Positions 36,177-47,290 of a DNA stretch of 64,000 nt are shown one piece after another. The first letter of the stretch is position 1. Every line of letters begins with the position of its first letter. The notes beneath the pieces were generated by a model. The model did not search any database. It saw nothing but the letters and a program-made list of their open reading frames with translations, and was not told the origin of the DNA. The position numbers and the translations under genes were made by a program. The stretch comes from Pilatotrama ljubarskyi (taxonomy: Eukaryota > Basidiomycota > Agaricomycetes > Polyporales > Polyporaceae): contig MU277730.1 of NCBI GenBank assembly GCA_022385805.1, forward strand, positions 88,897-152,896, read 5' to 3'.

Positions 36177-37167
36177 ATGGCCATCCCGCACCCGGCCCAG
36201 CCCCAGTCCGACCCGCGTCCGCACGACGAGCAGCAGTACCTCGACCTCATCCGCACAGTCCTCGACACCGGCGCAGTCCGCCCAGACCGCACCGGCACTG
36301 GCACCCTCTCCCTCTTTGCGCCCCCGAACCTCCGCTTCTCCCTCGCAGACGATACCCTCCCCCTCCTCACCACCAAGCGCACCTTCCTCCGCGGCATCAT
36401 CGAGGAGCTCCTCTGGTTTGTGCGCGGATGCACCGACGCGAAGCAGCTCTCTGCAAAGGGCGTCAAGATCTGGGACGGGAACGGCTCGAAGCAGTTCCTC
36501 GAGAAGCGCGGCCTAGGGCACAGGCGAGAGGGCGACCTTGGCCCCGTGTACGGCTTCCAGTGGAGGCACTTTGGCGCGAAGTATGAGGACTGCGACGCCG
36601 ACTACACTGGAAAGGGCGTCGACCAGCTGCAGGAGTGCATCCGCAAAATCAAGCACGACCCCACAGACCGTCGCATTATCCTCAGCGCGTGGAACCCCGC
36701 AGGTAAGTCCTCCATCCACTTATCTGCCCAACGCATACTCACCTTTGACCGCAGATATACCCCAGATGGCACTCCCACCTTGCCACATGATGTGCCAGTT
36801 CTACGTTCACCTCCCTCCCGCCGACGACCCCTCCGCAAAGCCCAAACTCTCCTGTCTCATGTACCAGCGCTCCGCCGACCTCGGCCTCGGCATCCCCTTC
36901 AACATTGCCTCGTACGCCCTCCTCACTCGCATGGTCGCGCACGTCACCGACACCGTGCCCCACGAGCTCATCGTCCAGCTCGGGGACGCACACGTCTATC
37001 GCGATCACGTTGACGCGCTCAAGGTGCAGCTCGAGCGCGAGCCGAGGCCGTTCCCGAAGCTTAGGTGGCCGCGCAAGGTGGAGAATATCGACGACTTCAG
37101 GAGCGAGGACTTTGTCGTGGAGGGCTACGACCCGCACCCGCCGATCGCGATGAAGATGAGCGTGTAG
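36177..37167 (+). CDS. CDC21: thymidylate synthase
   Basis: Converts dUMP to dTMP with methylenetetrahydrofolate, the only de novo source of thymidylate. Exons 36177-36702 and 36755-37167 give 312 residues, the normal length. Motifs: [19 protein letters not shown] (phosphate-binding Arg), [53 protein letters not shown], the nucleophile Cys in [32 protein letters not shown], and [14 protein letters not shown]. The C-terminus IAMKMSV matches the closing tail of the family. The start ATG sits in ACCGCCATGG, a strong context; no other ATG fits. It is divergent from separase. Confidence 0.98.
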
Positions 37168-37339
37168 ACGCAGTGTACGTTGGCATTTCTGCAGTGATCA
37201 GTGTACTCTCTTGGTGTTGTACAATGTCGCGATAGATGGGTTCCCCTGGTATACCATGCAAGAAACGTTGAGAGGTACTTGCTCGCTCAGGAGGAGCCAG
37301 CGAACCCTAGATGTACCTGCAGAGTAGAAGCCGAGACAA

Positions 37340-37422
37340 GGCCTAATGGTCTAGAAGTATGATACTCGCTTTGGGCAGTCGTCGATTGCGAGTGGTCCTG
37401 GGTTCAATTCCCAGTTAGGCCC
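37340..37422 (+). tRNA. tRNA-Pro (anticodon TGG), with 11-nt intron
   Basis: Acceptor GGCCTAA pairs with TTAGGCC, discriminator C. A-box region TGGTCTAGAAGTATGA and B-box GGTTCAATTCC are normal. Anticodon stem CTCGC/GCGAG encloses TTTGGG, an 11-nt intron at 37376-37386 (CAGTCGTCGAT) and a final T, giving loop TTTGGGT with anticodon TGG. The intron sits after position 37, the canonical eukaryotic site. Removal would need tRNA endonuclease and the ligase encoded at 1-2684 or its equivalent. Confidence 0.93.
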
Positions 37423-37426
37423 TTCC

Positions 37427-37431
37427 TTTTT
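37427..37431 (+). terminator. Pol III terminator of tRNA-Pro
   Basis: A T5 run five bases after the tRNA 3' end. Confidence 0.8.
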
Positions 37432-37652
37432 CCCCTTCCTCCACCACCAGCGCTACACAACCGCCCACCCGGCCAGGGCCAGCTGTCCATGAATTTTTTG
37501 TGGGCCAAACACTTTTCTAGTCTCTTTACTAACCGTACAATCGTGCCCCAAGCTTACATGCATGTGATACAGAAACGAGATGGTACTACACTCATTTCCG
37601 CCTCCTGAGAGACAGGCTCTGTCCGTCGGGTCGTTCCTTGGAAGGAACCTCT

Positions 37653-39028
37653 TCACCAAGCGTGGTGCCCACCGCTGACGACAATGCTGTGGATGCCAAG
37701 TCAGTACCCGGTACACATATTCTCCCATTCGACGCTGTGGACGCAACACTCACTCGCTACCCGTGCAGAACGTGCTCGCGTCGCTCGCGAGCCAGACCGT
37801 GACCCCGCGCAGCTCGTCCGGCCGCCCGATACGGCCCATCGGGTTGTGGCTCGACCACTTCTCCAGCAGCTCAGGGCGGCTTTGCAAGAACTGTGCCGTC
37901 ATGCTGTGATTCGAAGGTCAGCACGGGTATATCTCCTCGTTGATGGGGCGTGCAGCTGACCTGGTGTTGATGTACCCGGGGCTGATGGAGTTCACCCGGA
38001 TCCTCTTCGTGCCCAGCTCGCATGCCATGCTACGCGCCATCTGCAGGACGGCCGACTTGGACGTGTTGTAGGATATCCACGGGTGTCCCTACGCCCCGCA
38101 GTGAGTATGTGGACGAGCACACGGTCAGTCGAGATGTGCAGGCACACCTGGTTCGCGCCACTTCCGCTGATACTTCCGATCATGATGATGCTTCCGCCGT
38201 TGTCGAACTTGGCCATTTGGCGGCCAGCCGCTTGCGCCGTGTACAGAACCCCGTTGACGTTCACCGCGAGGACCTGGGGCACATTTATCAGCGCTGCGGA
38301 CTGCGAGCTGCGAGCTGGAGCTCGATGCGTACCTCGTTGAATCGCTTCGCGGGATACTCCAGGCAAGGCATGTCACCCTTGAGGATTCCCGCCGCGGCGA
38401 CGCACACGTCCATCCGCCCCTCCTTGCTCCCAATCTCCTCTCCGAGCTTCCACATGGCCTCCTGCAAACCCGGACAGTGAGCCTAGTCTCACTCTCGGCA
38501 CGGCGCGCTGCCTCACCTGGTCGGTCACGTCCGCGCTCACGTACTCCATCTTGCCTTCGCCCTTCTTCCCTTCCATTTTAGCGACGTACGCCTTCGCCTT
38601 CGCGAACTCCTCCCCGGGGTGCTTCGGGAGGTCGACGCAGTAGACGGTGCGCGCGCCGGCCTCGGCGAGGGCCAACGCCATCTCGAGCCCGATCCCGCGG
38701 TTCGCACCCGTGACGAGCGCGACGCGGTCCGCGAGCGAAAACTCGTGCTCGAACAGCGTGGGCGTCACGCCTACCAGAGTCGCGGCGCGAAGTAGTGAAG
38801 TGAGTTTTCACAGATCGAAGCGTAGCGCGATACGGCAGACGTACGAGTGGACGAAGAGGCTTCGAGAGCTTTGGCGACGCCGACCGGGCCGTAGGGAGGC
38901 GCACCGGTCATGCGACCTTTGGCAGACGCTGCAGAGCGAGTACTGCTGGAGAAGTGGGCACGGCCTAGCCTCGCTGCGGCCGATGCGGGGGCAGATATGA
39001 CGCGCATAGCGGGAACACGAACGAACAT
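37653..39028 (-). CDS. short-chain dehydrogenase/reductase, copy A
   Basis: NAD(P)-dependent oxidoreductase of the SDR superfamily, closest in feel to sorbose/mannitol-type reductases; substrate unknown. Minus-strand exons: 38845-39028, 38517-38770, 38333-38461, 38148-38273, 37961-38088, 37754-37903, 37653-37686; 334 residues. The N-terminal exon reads MFVRVPAMRVISAPASAAAR and then SSSTRS, rich in Arg/Ser/Ala and resembling a mitochondrial presequence. The Rossmann motif is TGANRGIG; the usual NNAG is AAAGI; active residues are Ser in GSISGSG and Tyr/Lys in YNTSK. It ends VVSGGHHAW. It is the first of four tandem copies with nearly identical exon lengths. Confidence 0.93.
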
Positions 39029-39099
39029 TGTGGACAGTGAAGCAGCCGAGAAGAGCGTGCGCAAGGCCCGGGGCTGGTGCAGCAAGTTTGTGGGCTGCG

Positions 39100-39112
39100 C
39101 TCATTTATATGT
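39100..39112 (-). promoter_or_regulatory. TATA box of SDR copy A
   Basis: Minus-strand CATATAAATGAG about 75 bases before the start codon at 39028. Confidence 0.5.
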
Positions 39113-39568
39113 ATTACATGCCTGGGCTGGCCGACTGTGGCCGGGTAGACGGGCCCCCGCCGTGTGCGAGGCTCGCTCATGAGCGAGGAGAGGATGGTCA
39201 TGGAGAACTGTCAGACTGTCACGAGTGTTGGACCTACAGGAACGGAGTAGAAGACGTGCAGGTCCTATGAACAGATGTGACATCATGTCTCAGGATGCCG
39301 GGGGCCCCCACCGACTGAGCGTGCGACGTTCGCACCCAGGCCACTCTCTGCGAAGCTGGGACCACGGGAGACAAAGACTCGCGTTGCAAATGCCCCTATC
39401 TTGTGGAGGTCGCCGCCACCTCTCATCCGCGATGTATACGGTAAAAGCCTACTCACCATACTTCTTACAGAATCGGTGCATCCGAAGTCTCGGACTGGAA
39501 TGGGGACTCTCGAGTCTCGACTCATGAACGCCTCCCTCGAACTTCCCGGCTGCTTTAAGAGTTGTGAT
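39113..39568. other. intergenic between SDR copies A and B
   Basis: About 450 bases holding the promoter of copy A and the 3' end of copy B. No other gene was seen. Confidence 0.6.
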
Positions 39569-40966
39569 TCACCACGCGACGTAGCCCCCGTCAACTCGGA
39601 TACTAATAGACTGAATCAATACGAACGCCACAGGGTCGCGAGTCAGGTAGGGAAAGACGCACTCGCTGCCCGTGCAGAATGAGCTCGCGTCGCTGGCGAG
39701 CCATGCGACGACCCCGCGTAACTCGTGCGGTTGGCCGAAACGCTTCATCGGGTTCATGTTCGCTAGGGCTTCCATCAGCTCCGGAGCATCCCTCTTGAAG
39801 GGTGCCGCCAGCCTACAAGGACGCATACGAGCTGACAGTCCGGGATCTAAGAGAGGTTCCAGGGATCAGGTACGTACTCAGTATCGTGGAACCCGGGGCT
39901 GATGGAGTTGACCCGGATCCCCTTCTCTGCGAGCTCGCAGGCCATGGTGCGCGCCATCTGGAGCACGGCGCCTTTCGTGGCCTCGTAGTGGATCGTCCCT
40001 AGCTATGACGAAGCTACCGCATTAGCAGACGAATCTTCCACCAGTGTCATCTGAGAGGGGAGAACTCACGCGAACGTTGACATGGCCGGCAATGCTCGCG
40101 ATGAGCATTATGCTGCCACCGTTTTTGAAGCGCTCCATCTGCTGACCCGCGGCTTGCGCGGTGAAGAGCGTGCCTTTCAGATTGACGTCCAGGACCTGAC
40201 GTGCAGACAGGCTGAGGTGAGCGCGCGTCTTCTTGCATGCATTGTCATTGTAGACCCGATCAGCCGAGTATCCACCTTTTGGACTTCGCTCGCTGGCATT
40301 CTCAGACAGCCCCCGGGCTGGCCGGAGATCCCGGCCGAGGTGAGACAAACGTCGAAACGGCCCTCCCTGTCCCCGATCATCTCGCCGACTTTCCACATCT
40401 TCTCCTGGTAGGAAAACCGTCGCGACGTCAGCCAGCCGAATCAGCAGCATACTCGAGGTAAATTAGGCTCGGCCGCACCTGATCCCGCACGTCGCCGCGG
40501 ATGTACTCGATCCTGCTCCCTGCAGCCTGAGCATGCTCTCCTTGCATGCGGGAGACATACTCTTGCACCTTGGATAACCGAGGGCTAGGGGCCTCGGCGA
40601 GGTCCAGGCAGTACACAACTCGCGCACCCGATTCGACGAGAGCCAGGACGCTCTGCAATCCGAGTCCGCTGTTAGCTCCCGTGACGAGGGCGACCCTGTC
40701 TGCGAGGGAAAAGCGGTCCTTGAGCAAATCTGGGGTAAAGTCTGTGGCAGTACTTGTCGGCATGCCGTCTCGTTCGAGAGCACTCGGAGGTGCGTACCGG
40801 AATCCAAGGAGTTATCCGAGTCTGGAACTGCTCCTCCAGGCGCGGACTTGTGCTGACTCGCTGCGACAAGCGCTGTGGAGAACTTGGAGAGATGGATCCC
40901 AGCAGGCCTCGCATGTGTCGTGCACCTGTGGAGAGCACGCCTCATTGCATGGGCTGTCATGGCCAT
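39569..40966 (-). CDS. short-chain dehydrogenase/reductase, copy B
   Basis: Paralogue of copy A. Minus-strand exons: 40798-40966, 40479-40741, 40276-40404, 40070-40195, 39878-40002, 39663-39812, 39569-39602; 331 residues. The last five exon lengths are 129, 126, 125, 150 and 34, as in the other copies. The N-terminal exon MAMTAHAMRRALHRCTTHAR is basic and presequence-like. Motifs: TGANSGLG, TSAGIS at the NNAG position, Ser in IASIAG, Tyr/Lys in HYEATK, and DIRVDGGYVAW at the end. The last acceptor (TAG before 39602) was chosen because the upstream CAG gives the wrong frame. Substrate unknown. Confidence 0.93.
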
Positions 40967-42138
40967 GATGGTGCCGGACGAGAAGTGTGAGTGCGAGTCG
41001 AAAACTGTCGTACGCCGTACGCCGAGAAACGCCAGCCAGAAGACGTGAGCGGTCTCAGTAGTACGCTTCGATCCGTGAAGGGGTCGCGAGATGAGTGGGA
41101 GGTCCCTTGGAGATGCCTCATGCAGATATCTGATATATGTATACGTTCCAGGAAGCGCCTTCGCCGCAAGAGCAGCCGCAGGGTCGCCTCGTCTCGCACA
41201 TCGAGTATTCAAGGTCCCACGGGGCGATCAGGTGCGACTGATAGTATCGCACAGGAAGAGCATGTAGGTACCGGCCGCGACGTCCTGCACATGAACGTGT
41301 TCGTGAGCGTGTGCTTACTCGAGGAAGCAAGGGCGCCTTGCGAGAAGCGAGCGAATCAGGTGCGCGGTGAGAGAGACAGAAGGTTTAGCCTCCGGATTTG
41401 TGGAAGCATGGCGCAGTGGTCGGAAGGAGGAAGATGGCCGCTATGCGAGTATCGAGGAGAGGCTATATAGTTACGCAGCAGAAGCGCGACTTGGACAATA
41501 GGAAATAGGTTCGCGAGGTCCGGCAGGACGTCGGAGAGACGGAGGGCTTGTACTTACGAGGATGGCTATCAGCTCCTTGCGAACAGGTGATCTTCCACAC
41601 TGGCCTCGTGCGGCAGAGTCGAAGAGGTGCCTCGAACTCCCTATAAAGCAAGATGCTGAGTCCGACCACGATGATCTATCTTGCAATGGAAACATAACTC
41701 GGGCGGGACGTCAGCAAGCTCGTATCATCTAGTCGACGGCGCGGACACGCACTCGCTACCCTGACTCAGCCTCACGGACTTGTGTCACCTTTGCACGGTA
41801 TTAGCAGAAGAAGCGCGGGTCCTGGGGAAGCATAGTACACACTGCGTACGTACCCACCTGCCAAGCCTCACGATGGTTCGCACCTGCGCCCGTCGCTGTG
41901 AAGTTGGGAGCCACAGGGTTGCGTTGGGGCTCTGACGCATAACCGCAACATAAGTTGTCGCAGTCGACCATTCGACGTGACGTTCGCAATCGAACCCTGA
42001 TCACCGTACAATTACACACTACATGTCAAGCTGCAGGGAACCCCGTCCGGACTCCGTCTATAATCCCAAGGTGCGTTCGCAGCGGTCTGAATACTGACGC
42101 GGAGTCCGAGCCGACCGGCGTTAGACGGAACATCTCCC
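40967..42138. other. intergenic between SDR copies B and C
   Basis: About 1.17 kb, the widest gap inside the SDR array. No coding pattern was recognised, and no remnant of a fifth SDR could be read. Confidence 0.5.
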
Positions 42139-43424
42139 TCACCACGCGACATGACCTCCGTCGAGCCGGACGCTGGACAAAGAATGAGGATGACGTCGCA
42201 CTGGCAGAGCCGTAGACGATGTTACGCACTCGCTCCCGGTGCAGAAAGAGCTCGCGTCGCTCGCCAGCCACGCGACGACCCCGCGAAATTCGTGCGGCTC
42301 GGCGGAACGTCCCATTGGGTTCATCTTCGCTATCCCATCCAGGAACGCCCTGGCCTCCGAGTCCTCCATAAACGGCCCCGTGATCCTGCCGTGGATGCGA
42401 ATCGATAGACCGTCAAGGGCCTAGAGAAAGAGCGAGACGAAGGATATACGCACGGAGTGTTGAACATCCCGGGGCTGATGGAGTTCACGCGGATGCCCCG
42501 CGAGGCGAGCTCGCAGGCCATGGTGCGCGCCATCTGGAGCACGCCGCTCTTCGCGACCTCGTAGTGCAATAGCTCCATGTTCTGCAGCTTGTTAGATACC
42601 GGGGCCTCATACATCGTCGCTTCAGATAGGCGAACTGACAGGGACGCTGACGTGTCCAGCGATGCTCGCGATGAGCATGATGCTGCCACCGTTGCCGAAG
42701 CGCTCCATCTGCTGGCCGGCAGCTTGCGCAGTGTACAGCGCGCCCTTCAGATTGACGTCCACAACCTGTCGCGCAGACGTCCAGACGGGAATCAGCCTCT
42801 CTCTGACGCGGTGAGAGCAGCAACTTCACCTTCTGCAGCTCGCTCGCCGGCATCCTCAGACAGCTCGCAGGGGTGCCGGTGATCCCTCCAGCGGCCAAGC
42901 AGACGTCCATGCGGCCTTCTCTGTCCCCGATCATCTCACCGATTTTCCACATCTTCTCCTAGATTTATAAGAGGGGGATCGTCCTATGAGTCGCGCGGAC
43001 AGTGGGACGGGCGCACCTGATCGCTCACGTCGCAGTGCACGTACTCTAGTCTCCCGCCTGCATCCTCTCGTTGCATGCGCGAGACGAACTCTTGCACCTT
43101 TATCCAGCGCGGGCCGGGAGTCTCCGCGATATCGACGCAATAGACGACTCGCGCGCCGGCTTCGATGAGCGCGAGGGCGCATTCGAGGCCGAGTCCGCTG
43201 TTGGCCGCGGTGACTAGTGCGACCCTGTCTTTGAGGGAGAAGTCCGATTTGTACAAGGACGGGGCAGTGCTTGCGGCTGTGCCGGTCAGAGCGTCGGCGT
43301 GGAACACAGAGTCCGGAGGCTCTGAGTTCGTACCTGTCTTTGAGCCTGCGTCTGCTACGACGTGGGCAACCCCTACGGACGTAGAGTTGTGCCAGGGAGA
43401 CGCTTTGACACCTGTCGTGGTCAT
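42139..43424 (-). CDS. short-chain dehydrogenase/reductase, copy C
   Basis: Third SDR of the array. Minus-strand exons: 43334-43424, 43017-43276, 42830-42958, 42640-42765, 42454-42581, 42230-42385, 42139-42172; 307 residues. The first exon is only 91 nt and encodes MTTTGVKASPWHNSTSVGVA, which lacks the Arg-rich presequence of copies A, B and D, so a different location is possible. The intron after this exon is in the same phase (1) as in the others. Motifs: TAANSGLG (Gly of TGxxxGxG replaced by Ala), AAGGIT for NNAG, Ser in IASIAG, Tyr/Lys in HYEVAK, ending DVRLDGGHVAW. Exon 6 is 6 nt longer than in the other copies. Confidence 0.92.
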
Positions 43425-44049
43425 GGCGAAGTACGAGGAAGGCGCTGAGGTGAGTAAGGAACCTCCTTGGGTGCGATGCAGCCGGCCACAGGACTGGGCC
43501 ACGGACGAGCCTACACCTGGTCTCACTGGGCGGGGACGGATCGGCGAGGGCGTACTGTACACGCCTCACGCAGTTATACGTCGGAGACAGCGCTCGCCTG
43601 GGCAAATGCGACGGCCGAGGCGGCATACGTCCAGTCCTTCCACCCTGCAGCGTAAGTGAAGTGCTTGTGTGGCAAGGAAGGGTGTCCTCGCACTCCGAGC
43701 GTGGGTGTACGCTGTGCGAAGACGTAGCGGTGAGCATTTACTTTGACATGGAGGCACTGAGCGTACCCGTTCAGGGACAGTGGACTGCCGTGGTCGTCAT
43801 CGCATGTGAGAGAGAAGCGCGTCTCGGAGACTTCCCTGCTCACGTCAACACTCAAGGCGGCGCTCAACCAACGGTACGCAGGAAAGTCGTAGAGTCACGG
43901 TGCACGTGCGACGCTTGGGTGATGCTCTTAGGTCGCTGCGAGAGTCACTTGGTATGTGCCCGAGCGAGGCGGGACTGCGGCACCGTGAAGAGTTGCTTCT
44001 ACTCCTACAGCAAGGATATGTCACAGCTTGGCGTCCCTGTCAAGAGGCC
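43425..44049. other. intergenic between SDR copies C and D
   Basis: About 625 bases. Apparent frames here are not supported by splice sites or domains. Confidence 0.55.
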
Positions 44050-45415
44050 TCACCACGCGCGATGTCCTCCATCGACGACGATACTGCGGTCGTAGATACA
44101 CCCTAGCGTCAGCCACCTGGTCCCACAGAGCAAACAGAGAACAGTAACACGCACTCGCTCCCGGTGCAAAACGAGCTGGCATCGCTCGCGAGCCACGTGA
44201 CTGCCCCTCTCAGCTCGTGCGGCTCGCCCATCCGGCCCAGCGGGTTCAGCCTCCCCCATTCCTCCGCGTATTCCGGACGTACGTCCAGGTACGGCTTGAC
44301 GAACCTGCGAAGACGATCGTCAGCTTCAACATGTGGGGGGAGGGGGCGCGTACTTGGTACGCATGAATCCGGGGCTGATGGAGTTCACCCTGATGCCCTC
44401 TGGCGCGAGCTCGCATGCGAGGCTGCGCGCCATCTGGAGCACGGCTGCCTTTGAGATGTGGTAGTGCGTTATAGGATGACCCTTGGACGACTCAGTCCTC
44501 AATAGTTGGGCGGAAGGAGTGTGGGATGAGGCTTACGCGGAACGCGCCATGTCCTGCGATGCTCGCTATCAGGACGATACTTCCACCCTGACCGAAGCGC
44601 TTCATCTGTCGACCAGCGGCTTGGGCCACAAACAGCGCGCCGTTCACATTGGGTTCTATCAGCTGTTGACGTCAAGACTTGGTATGGCAATAAGGGCGAA
44701 GAGCTCGGTACCTGTTGCAGATCCCGAGTACGAACGTCCAAGCATCCTACAGGATCTCCCAGGATCCCGGCAGCGGCGATGCAGACGTCCAAACGTCCTT
44801 CCCTGGCTCCGACATCCTCCCCTACCTTCCATATCATCTCCTAACCATACGAGCGTCCATCTCGAGTCGAACGAACAGGGATCCGACCGAAGACACGCAC
44901 CTGATCCCGTATGTCGGCGCTCACATACTCGAGCCCACCTTCTCCTCGCTCTTGCCGCATAGCAGCGGCGTACTCGCGCACCTGCGACCATTCGTCGCTC
45001 GGACGCTTCGGGAGGTCGACGCAGTAGACGGCCCGCGCGCCCGCCTCGACGAGCGCCAAGGCGGCTTCGAGCCCCAGCCCTCCAAGGCCACCTGATACGA
45101 CAGCGACGCGGTCTGCGAGGGAGAACTCCCGCGAGAACAGGGTCGGGGATGGTGCCGCTGCCATGTGATGAGTCTTTTCAGCCGGCATGGACTAGTAAAC
45201 GAGGCCCGGTTGGAAGGCGTACCTCTGCTGGCAGCTTGTAAGGCTCTGGCGACACCCAGTGGCTCTCGCGTCGCGGCGGATGGAGGGTCGAGGGTTGTCG
45301 AGTATGTGCGTGGAGGACAGAGGACGCGCGACTGAGTTGGACGGGGAGTCGCCAGTCGCGTGCAGAGTGCGATTGACGTTGCTGCCTGGCGGGCTCGAGC
45401 TGTGAGTATCGACAT
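44050..45415 (-). CDS. short-chain dehydrogenase/reductase, copy D
   Basis: Fourth SDR of the array. Minus-strand exons: 45223-45415, 44901-45157, 44712-44840, 44537-44662, 44354-44481, 44155-44304, 44050-44083; 338 residues. The last five lengths (129, 126, 128, 150, 34) equal those of copy A. The N-terminal exon [20 protein letters not shown] is presequence-like. The dinucleotide motif is altered to SGGLGGLG instead of TGxxxGxG; AAAGIL replaces NNAG; Ser in IASIAG and Tyr/Lys in HYHISK are kept; end [11 protein letters not shown]. The exon 2 acceptor (CAG before 45157) was set by phase. Activity and cofactor choice may differ from its sisters. Confidence 0.92.
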
Positions 45416-46338
45416 GTTCGCCACAATGGGACGTCCCCGGATACCAGGCTGGGGGTTGTTAAAAGCCCATGTGCTCTGCACCGGCGCATCTCGAATCGAG
45501 ATGAACATGCGTGTGCGGTGGACAGAAGGGAGGAAGACTTGGTCAGGCCATTGTTACGGATCAAGGTGCGGGCAGGATCTATCATGAGGAGGCCGTCTCT
45601 GCGGCGTCTGGCCGCAAGTGAGTAGAGATGGAGAGGCACGATCTCCTGAGCGGAGCAGGAGACTTGCACGAGGTGGACCACGCGGAGTGTACGCACAGGA
45701 AAGGAGTTATGCGCGGAGATGCAAGCCATCATCGAGACATGAACGGTTCGGAGATTGGGAGGCCCTAATGAGAAGCTCTGGGCCAATTGAGAAGCTGCTT
45801 CTGGATGAATGGAGAGGGCAAGGGAGAATGACGGGTGAGGGCCCTGTGCACGTCCACAGAACGTTGTCTAAATGTGAGATGAGCGCGAGAAGGTGGGGTG
45901 CAAGGAGAGCGGTGATGGATAGCTACTTACTCGTCGGAAATGAAGGGGTTCAAGATTTGCAATGCTGTCAGCTGGGCGCGCGCGAGAACGTGCAGTCTGG
46001 ACCAAAAAAGACTGGCGATTGAAGTGATAGGATATGCTCGTGTCCTCCTCCTGCTCAAGCTGCGAATTCAAGCAAGAGTATCCGAGGTGGCGATTCGCGC
46101 AACTGGGTGAGTAGCGTGAATCTGGGGCGGAGCATGTGCTCATATCGCTGGTAGTTGCATTGACTGACAAGAGGCTGTTTGAGCACAGGGCGGCGTCGGG
46201 TGAAGAGTCACAGTCCAAGAGTGGAGGGACGCGGTGTGACGCTTCACGCAAATAACACGTGCCAGTGTGACCGTGCGCGTTTCCTGAGTGTCGGAGCGCG
46301 CCCGGATGCCGATCGTCAGCGAGGACGTCGACGCAGAC
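45416..46338. other. 5' flank of the SDR array
   Basis: About 0.9 kb. On the minus strand CTTTTAA at about 45455-45465 could be the core promoter of SDR copy D. No gene was recognised. Confidence 0.5.
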
Positions 46339-47164
46339 GATGACCACACGCCACAGCAAGCGGCCCCGTCCCTCTGACCTCCCTGCGAAACCCATCCCCG
46401 TCCACGCCGACGCCGACGCCGACGGGCCACTCCCGCCTAACGCGCCCGCCGCTCCCGCTCGCCGTCCATCGTCTTCCTTCGCCTCCGCAGGGTCCTGGCC
46501 CCCTCATCCTACATCTCCTCGAGTCTGATTTTGTCATCGAGACCCTCCTCCGCTTCATCTACTCCCCGTCCTCCTCGATCTCGACGATGTTGCCAATGTC
46601 TACGACGCAGCAGCGAACACCTATTCCATCACCTGCGCCACGCTCGCTCTCCAGCACGCTCTCGCAAAGCGCTTCCGGCTCGACGACCTGGCTCGTTTCG
46701 CCACGCGTGCCGCGCTCAAGCACCCCGCCGACTGGCCCGAGTACCACCATGCCCGCCCACCACTACCACGCCCTCCTCACCACCCACCGCCGCATCGCCC
46801 GCCAGGCCACCGAATGCCTCCTCTCCCAAGAACTCCTCGACGCAGCCCGCCGCGCCAGCTTGAAGGTTCCTTCGCTGCCGAAAAAGTGCGTCAAGGGCAA
46901 TCCTACAAGAAACGCGCGACGCCGCTCCTCCACGAGGCACCCACGAGCGACGCGATATGCACCCCCGCCTTCGTCGCCGGTCTCGCCGGCAGCCTCGAGT
47001 GCCAGGGGTGCCGCGAGGCCTTGATCCACGTCTTCGAGCCGAACGGATACGTCGACAGCCTGAGGGAGGCGATAGACGCCATCCCCGCCCAACTCGCACC
47101 ACTTTGGTGGAGAGCCAGCGGACGACGAAGCGTCTTCTGTAATATATACACTGTTGCTGCATAG
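46339..47164 (+). pseudogene. BTB/POZ-like relic with broken frames
   Basis: Protein-like text typical of basidiomycete BTB-domain proteins (dimerising adaptors, often for Cul3 ligases) appears in alternating frames. ESDFVIETLLRFIY (to 46562) is followed two bases later in another frame by PVLLDLDDVANVYDAAANTY and ALAKRFRLDDLARFATRAAL. Then the first frame resumes with HHYHALLTTHRRIARQATEC, and the second again with LECQGCREALIHVFEP and NGYVDSLREAIDAIPAQL. No GT-AG introns explain these shifts. Upstream Ala/Pro-rich text from 46339 may hold a decayed start. Several indels in a former gene are the simplest reading; sequencing error is the alternative. Confidence 0.5.
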
Positions 47165-47290
47165 CTAGTCTGGACGCGAGAGCGCGCCGCGCGCATAATA
47201 CAAAGCGAAGTCTAGTGCGACGATGCGAGAGCGTGAAACATACCGCGTGCATAACCAAGCCACCGAAGGCGCCACTCGCAGCCAAGCGAC

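Noticed and set aside
40967..42138. Possible fifth SDR copy in the widest gap of the array
   Set aside because: None of the conserved SDR blocks (YxxxK, IASIAG, DGGHxAW) can be read here in any frame.
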